Shown: positions 59,679-64,000 of the stretch, in pieces | Numbering within the stretch: position 1 is the first letter of the stretch | Layout: every line of letters starts with the position of its first letter | Assembly (NCBI RefSeq): GCF_900110955.1 | Contig: NZ_FOFR01000001.1 | Span: forward strand, 62,001-126,000 | Direction of reading: 5' to 3' | Source of the DNA: Lentzea xinjiangensis | GTDB lineage: Bacteria > Actinomycetota > Actinomycetes > Mycobacteriales > Pseudonocardiaceae | Length of the DNA: 64,000 nucleotides | Notes under the pieces: model-generated | What the model was told of the DNA's origin: nothing | The model's database searches: none | Seen by the model: only the letters and a program-made list of their open reading frames with translations | Made by a program: the position numbers and the translations under genes

Positions 59679-60980
59679 CTAACTAAATTGCGTGACTCCG
59701 AGTGATGCACGCCCCACGCCCGAATGGCTCAGCCCGGCGCGTGCCAAGGCGTCGGCGTCGAGGTGGTTGCGGGCGTCGACGACGACGTGGCCGTCCATCA
59801 GCTCCGCGACGCGCGTCCAGTCGAGTGTGCGGAAAACGGGCCAGTCGGTGAGCAGCACCGCGGCCTGCGCGCCCTTCACGGCCTGGTACGGGTCGTCGAC
59901 GAGCAGCATCCCGGCGATCGGCCCGGTCACCCCGGGGTCGTACGCGGTCAGTTCGGCGCCTTCGAGCACGAGCTGCTCGGCGACGGCCAGCGCCGGCGAG
60001 TCGCGCAGGTCGTTCGTCCCGGCCTTGAACGCGAGTCCCAGCACGCCGACCCGCACGCCGGCCAGCGAACCACCGCAGGCGTCGCGCACCTTGTCAACGA
60101 TCCGCAGCTGCGCCCGGACGTTGGCCTCGATCGACGACCGGACGAGTCCGAAGTCGACACCGACGGCCTCGGCGATCTGCACCATCGCGTGCGTGTCCTT
60201 CGGCAGGCACGAACCGCCCCAGCCCGGTCCCGGCCGCAGGTACGACTGCCCGATCCGCCTGTCGTGGCCCATGCCCTCGGACACCGACTCGATGTCGGCG
60301 CCCAGCAGCTCGCACAGCTCGGCGACGGCGTTGACGTAGCTCAGCTTCATCGCGAGGAAGCAGTTCGCGGCGTACTTGACCATCTCGGCGCTGGCGGCGT
60401 CCATCAGCACCGTCGGGGCGCCGAGCTTCGCGAACAGCGCCGCCACCCGTTCCGCCGCCTGCGGCGAGTCCGAGCCGACCACGATCCGGTCGGGGTGCAG
60501 GAAGTCCTCGACCGCGGTCCCCTCGCGCAGGAACTCGGGGTTCGACACGACCGCGACGTCCTCACGGCCGAGCAGCGCGCGCACGCGTGCGGATGTGCCG
60601 ACGGGAACTGTGGACTTGGTGACGACGACCGTCCCGTACGGCAGCACACCGGAGATCTCCGCGGCCACCGACTCGACGGCGCTCAGGTCCGCCGCGCCGC
60701 CCGCGCCCATCGGCGTCGGCAGGCACAGGAAGACGACCTCGGCCTCGGCCACCGCGGCGGCGGCCCCGACCACGAACTCCAGCCGTCCCGCCGCCCGGCC
60801 TTCGACGACGAGCTCGGCGAGTCCGGGTTCGAGGATGTCGACCTGCCCGGCGCGCAGCCGCGCGACCTTGAGGGAGTCGACGTCCGCGCAGACCACGCGG
60901 TGTCCGAGAGAGGCCAGGCAGGCTCCGGTGGTCAACCCGACGTAACCGGTCCCCACCACGGCGATCCGACGCGCGAACAT
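59679..60980 (-). CDS. ugd: UDP-glucose 6-dehydrogenase (copy 2)
   Basis: 433 residues with the same motifs as the copy at 54658-55944: GTGYVGLTTGACLA, KYAANCFLAMKLSYVNAVAE, Cys in GPGWGGSCLPKD, GLAFKAGTNDLRDSP. The two are alike along the full length but clearly diverged, so the duplication is old. It is followed on the same strand by ggt. Confidence 0.94.
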   Translation of the reverse strand: MFARRIAVVGTGYVGLTTGACLASLGHRVVCADVDSLKVARLRAGQVDILEPGLAELVVEGRAAGRLEFVVGAAAAVAEAEVVFLCLPTPMGAGGAADLSAVESVAAEISGVLPYGTVVVTKSTVPVGTSARVRALLGREDVAVVSNPEFLREGTAVEDFLHPDRIVVGSDSPQAAERVAALFAKLGAPTVLMDAASAEMVKYAANCFLAMKLSYVNAVAELCELLGADIESVSEGMGHDRRIGQSYLRPGPGWGGSCLPKDTHAMVQIAEAVGVDFGLVRSSIEANVRAQLRIVDKVRDACGGSLAGVRVGVLGLAFKAGTNDLRDSPALAVAEQLVLEGAELTAYDPGVTGPIAGMLLVDDPYQAVKGAQAAVLLTDWPVFRTLDWTRVAELMDGHVVVDARNHLDADALARAGLSHSGVGRASLGVTQFS

Positions 60981-61121
60981 GCGGGTGACCCTGACATGCC
61001 CAGTTGGCGTCCCGGAGAACGCCGTACGACTTTCGTCGTAGCTGACCGTGACAGATCTCCTCCCAGAGGTCTACCGGCGCGGCCGATGTTTCGAACAGCC
61101 TCGAACGGCACAGTTCAAGGC

Positions 61122-61229
61122 ATGGGAATCTTGATGACTGCGACGATCTTCATCGGCCTCGCGCTGCTGGCGGCGGTGCCGCTGGTGGCGCTGCTGCACC
61201 TCGCCGACCGGTCGCCCTCCCGGTTCTGA
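61122..61229 (+). CDS. 35-residue single-span membrane peptide
   Basis: Starts ATG after CAAGG; sequence is almost entirely one span (TATIFIGLALLAAVPLVALL) with a basic tail (HLADRSPSRF). Located alone between ugd copy 2 and the SDR gene. It may be a genuine small membrane protein; evidence is limited to hydrophobicity and position. Confidence 0.4.
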   Translation: MGILMTATIFIGLALLAAVPLVALLHLADRSPSRF

Positions 61230-61303
61230 AAGGGCCGGGCACCGAGTTCGGGTAACGAGCGTTAACCTCCTCGCGAGCAGTTCGCTTCGAGGAGGGTGAA
61301 GGC

Positions 61304-62062
61304 ATGGAGATCTCGGGTACCGCGGCCATCGTCACCGGTGGCGCGTCCGGTCTCGGCGGCGCGACCGCACGTGCGCTGGCGGCGCGGGGGGCGCAGGTGT
61401 TCGCGCTCGACCTGCCCGGTGCCGTGGAGCAGGCCGAGACCGTCGAGAACGTCACCTACCTGGCCGCCGACGTGACCTCGGCCGAAGAGGTCCAGGCCGC
61501 CGTCGACACCGCCGCCGGTTCGGGCGCCCCGCTGCGCATCACGGTGAACTGCGCGGGCATCGGCCCGTCGTCCCGCACCGTCGGCAAGACCGGCCCGCAC
61601 GACCTCGACCTCTACCGCAAGGTCGTCGAGGTCAACCTGATCGGCACGTTCAACGTGCTGCGCCTGGCCGCCGCCGCCATGGGCAAGACCGAGGAGCTGG
61701 AGCACGGCGCCCGCGGCGTCATCATCAACACCGCCTCGATCGCCGCGTTCGACGGCCAGATCGGCCAGGTCGCCTACGCCTCCTCGAAGGGCGGCGTCGT
61801 CGGCATGACCCTCCCGGCCGCGCGCGACCTCTCGAGCGTGGGCATCCGCGTGCTGACCATCGCGCCCGGCATCGTCGACACCCCGATGCTCGCGACGGTC
61901 TCCGACGAGTTCCGCGCGGGCCTCGCCGCCGGCGTGCCGTTCCCGAAGCGCCTCGCCCAGCCGGCCGAGTACGCGCAGCTCGCCCTGTCGATCATCGAGC
62001 ACGACTACCTGAACGGCGAGGTCATCCGCATGGACGGCGCCCTGCGGATGGCCCCCCGCTAG
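61304..62062 (+). CDS. SDR dehydrogenase, 3-hydroxyacyl-CoA dehydrogenase type
   Basis: 252 residues, classical [18 protein letters not shown] (NAD site; Asp at the end of the second strand, FALDLP, favours NAD), NCAG, catalytic Ser in [14 protein letters not shown] and YASSKGG (Tyr, Lys). Closest by eye to type II 3-hydroxyacyl-CoA dehydrogenases (HSD10-like). ATG after GGAGGGTGAAGGC. Convergent with the nuclease gene, overlapping it by four bases. Confidence 0.92.
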   Translation: MEISGTAAIVTGGASGLGGATARALAARGAQVFALDLPGAVEQAETVENVTYLAADVTSAEEVQAAVDTAAGSGAPLRITVNCAGIGPSSRTVGKTGPHDLDLYRKVVEVNLIGTFNVLRLAAAAMGKTEELEHGARGVIINTASIAAFDGQIGQVAYASSKGGVVGMTLPAARDLSSVGIRVLTIAPGIVDTPMLATVSDEFRAGLAAGVPFPKRLAQPAEYAQLALSIIEHDYLNGEVIRMDGALRMAPR

Positions 62063-63702
62063 AGATCGCCCGCGTAGGGCAGCTTGGACATCGCGTCCGA
62101 GGTCATCCACTCGCGCAGCCGGTGGGTGGCCCGGACGTCGTCCTCGTTGTACTCCAGCAGCCGCCGCCGCTGCTCGACGTCGAGCTCGTCACCGTTCAGC
62201 CCCACGGCGGCCCGGTACCAGCGCATGGAGTTCTCGCCGCCGGCCTCCGGGTCGCGCCACTGGAAGCCCGCGGCCGGCGCGATGATCTTCAGGCCCTTGC
62301 CGTGCGCGCACAGGAACTGCTCGCGGACGATCCCGAACAGGTCCACCCACGCGTCCGAGCCGATGAACTCCTTGACCTGGGCGACCGTGGGGATGCCCGG
62401 CTTGCCCGCGAAGCGCTCCGCCGACGCGAGCAGCCAGCGGTTCTCCGCCAGCTCGTTGTAGCAGTAGGCGCGGAACGACAGCCCGCGCGCTTTCGCCCGC
62501 AGCCGGATGCCGGTCAGCCACGTCCAGAACTCGGCGAACGAGCGCGCCTCGTCATCGCACGGCAATGCGTCCCACGTCACGAACGCGCGGTAGCCGTACT
62601 CCTCGTCGATGTCCTTTCCGGACAACAGGCAGCCCCACATGTACGCGCCGAGATCGCCGAAGCTCTCCATGTCGACGTCGACCTCGACGTCCGCGCGCGG
62701 CACGTCCATCTCCGGCACCCGCCGCACCAGCGCCAGGTCCCGCAGCCACGCGCGCGCCAGCACCACGGCGTCGCCGAACGGCATGCCCACCAACTGGACC
62801 GGGCCCTCCGCCGCGGGGTCCAGCTCGGCCAGCGCATCCACTGTGGACAGTCCAACCTTGCGCAGCGCCACGGCGTCCTCGCCGCGCACGACCAGGCTGA
62901 CGTCCCGGCCCTGCTTGAGATCGCTGTCACACGTCGGCCACCACGGGCAGGTCTTGCAGTCGACGATCCGCGACGGCCTGGCGAGCGGGTCCTTCTGGTT
63001 GACCGCCGCGAGCGCCACCGAGAGCCGGTCGCTGAACCGCGCGTCGTACTCGGCCAGCGCCGTCCTGCCGCCTGGCCACGTCGGCGCCTCGAGGTCGTGC
63101 CACAGCACCACGTCGGCGTCCATGCCGATCACGCCACCGGTGGCGCGTCCGCTGCGCGCGTACCCGGCGGCCTGCAACTGCCGTTGGGCGTGGGCCAGCC
63201 TGAGCTGGTCGCGGGGCTGCGGCCGCACCTTGCGGTGCGGGTCCGTGCGGCTGCCGCCGGGCAGGGGCATGGTCAACGGGCTGGTGCGGGCGCCCTGGCC
63301 GGGATCGGTGATCTTGTGTCGCACCACGAGCACCGGCACGTACCCGGTGGAGTCCTTGACCAGCAGGTCGATGCCACCGCGCCGGCCGCCCCGCGGGTCA
63401 CGCGGCAGAGCCGCGCCCCAGATGTACGGCGCGCCCATCTCCATCGCGGCGAGCGTGACGCGTTCCCGGTCGGCACTGCGCACGTCGGGTCCGCTGGGCA
63501 CCTCGAAGAGGTCGGAGCCGACGATGCGGCCCAGGGCGTCCGCCACCGCGCGGCGGTGGTTCGCCGCGTCCGCTTTCCGTTGTTCCGAAGCCGGATCCGG
63601 CGCCGCTTTGGGAGCGTCGCGCATCTCCGGATCGTTTTCGAGGTGCACCCGCCGCCGACAACGAGTGACCACGCCGGCGTCGAGCTGCACCTGGGAAGTC
63701 AC
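62059..63702 (-). CDS. TM0106-family RecB-like nuclease
   Basis: 547 residues. N-terminal PD-(D/E)xK-like nuclease region (GGIDLLVKDSTGYVPVLVVR) with a Cys-rich element (VTRCRRRVHLE near the start and DCKTCPWWPTC later) suggesting an Fe-S cluster as in AddB/Cas4-type nucleases. The C-terminal half is a DEDD-type exonuclease-like domain (VDVDMESFGD ... LEYNEDDVRATHRL). Both active sites look complete. The GTG at 63702 is chosen by family start; the longer frame upstream is not coding. DNA-repair role presumed. Confidence 0.88.
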   Translation of the reverse strand: MTSQVQLDAGVVTRCRRRVHLENDPEMRDAPKAAPDPASEQRKADAANHRRAVADALGRIVGSDLFEVPSGPDVRSADRERVTLAAMEMGAPYIWGAALPRDPRGGRRGGIDLLVKDSTGYVPVLVVRHKITDPGQGARTSPLTMPLPGGSRTDPHRKVRPQPRDQLRLAHAQRQLQAAGYARSGRATGGVIGMDADVVLWHDLEAPTWPGGRTALAEYDARFSDRLSVALAAVNQKDPLARPSRIVDCKTCPWWPTCDSDLKQGRDVSLVVRGEDAVALRKVGLSTVDALAELDPAAEGPVQLVGMPFGDAVVLARAWLRDLALVRRVPEMDVPRADVEVDVDMESFGDLGAYMWGCLLSGKDIDEEYGYRAFVTWDALPCDDEARSFAEFWTWLTGIRLRAKARGLSFRAYCYNELAENRWLLASAERFAGKPGIPTVAQVKEFIGSDAWVDLFGIVREQFLCAHGKGLKIIAPAAGFQWRDPEAGGENSMRWYRAAVGLNGDELDVEQRRRLLEYNEDDVRATHRLREWMTSDAMSKLPYAGDL

Positions 63703-63784
63703 GGATGCAGCGTATGTCGCGCGTCGGTGAGATGTGTCGGCAACCTGGGCAGTAAGTTCCACGTGACGGAGGAGGTGTACCCGA

Positions 63785-64000
63785 ATGGCGCGCAAAGCGA
63801 AGGCCGGCTTCACGCCCAGCAGGGCGAAGAACCTGGTCGGTGTCGCGAAGGTGGTGGCGCCCGCGCTCATTCCGGTGCTGGCCCCGGTGATCGCTCGCGG
63901 AGCCGGTCTGCTGAGCGAGCGGTACGACCGGTTCCGGGCACGCCGGCTCGGCATCGACGTCGCGGACATCGGGAAGTACTCCGGCTACGGAGCCCGGTTG
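63785..64000 (+). CDS. DUF6474 family protein (partial, runs off right edge)
   Basis: The first 72 residues are visible: MARKAKAGFTPSRAKNLVGV, VAKVVAPALIPVLAPVIARG and YDRFRARRLGIDVADIGKYS. ATG follows GGAGGAGG. The N-terminus is basic with an amphipathic or weakly hydrophobic helix. The pattern matches the actinobacterial DUF6474 family of unknown function; the C-terminus lies beyond the window. Confidence 0.75.
   Translation, partial: MARKAKAGFTPSRAKNLVGVAKVVAPALIPVLAPVIARGAGLLSERYDRFRARRLGIDVADIGKYSGYGARL

Overview
This is a GC-rich chromosomal window from an actinobacterium. The codon bias, many GTG starts, four-base ATGA/GTGA gene overlaps, several lone zinc-finger or SigE-type ECF sigma factors, an IdeR-type iron box and gene families such as DUF5926, DUF4328, DUF6474 and SWIM/DUF5691/DUF5682 suggest a member of the Pseudonocardiaceae (Lentzea/Saccharothrix/Amycolatopsis relatives). 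This placement comes from protein character only, not from a 16S match. There is no rRNA, no CRISPR array, no phage and no complete insertion sequence. Most of the window is ordinary core chromosome.

Layout. 1-5.9 kb: a cytochrome bd operon (cydA-cydB-cydDC, leftward, cydDC cut by the window edge) with a DosR-like palindrome upstream, then a manganese (yybP-ykoY) riboswitch in front of a TMEM165/UPF0016 transporter. 6-12.6 kb: a leftward, translationally overlapped set SWIM - DUF5691 - MoxR AAA - DUF5682, ending in a 53-residue ORF. 12.6-17.7 kb: tyrosine/homogentisate catabolism (hmgA leftward; an uncharacterised protein, fahA and an IclR regulator rightward), whose rightward operon ends in the vWA gene that is the likely partner of the MoxR set. 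17.7-18.3 kb: gene debris. 18.3-29 kb: membrane proteins, an iron-box gene (DUF2470), CPBP protease, arginine deiminase, ferritin, an ECF42/DGPF sigma module with a recognisable promoter, a phased DnaA-box array, DUF5926, two glycerophosphodiester phosphodiesterases and a P450. 29-42.8 kb: DUF4328, rhodanese, SigE-type sigma plus membrane partner, two SSS carboxylate symporters with a LytS/LytTR two-component system, an S49 protease, and lutABC lactate oxidation.

42.8-49.3 kb: an Fpg/Nei glycosylase, an ECF sigma fused to its own anti-sigma, membrane anchor and extracellular tail, tRNA-Gly(GCC), OsmC, an orphan CdiI-like immunity protein and two Ser/Thr- or Pro/Gln-rich surface proteins. 49.3-61 kb: nucleotide-sugar and glycosyltransferase genes (galE, two glycosyltransferases, a UDP-glucuronate decarboxylase-like epimerase, two UDP-glucose dehydrogenases) with small secreted and membrane proteins, gamma-glutamyltransferase, and a 159-bp MITE sitting exactly between two convergent stop codons. 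61-64 kb: SDR dehydrogenase, TM0106-type RecB-like nuclease and the start of a DUF6474 gene.

Functional themes. Low-oxygen respiration, iron handling (iron boxes before DUF2470 and ferritin) and C2/C3 carboxylate use (two symporters, LytTR system and lutABC) sit beside a cell-surface polysaccharide region. The least understood part is the SWIM/DUF5691/MoxR/DUF5682 set and its separated vWA gene.
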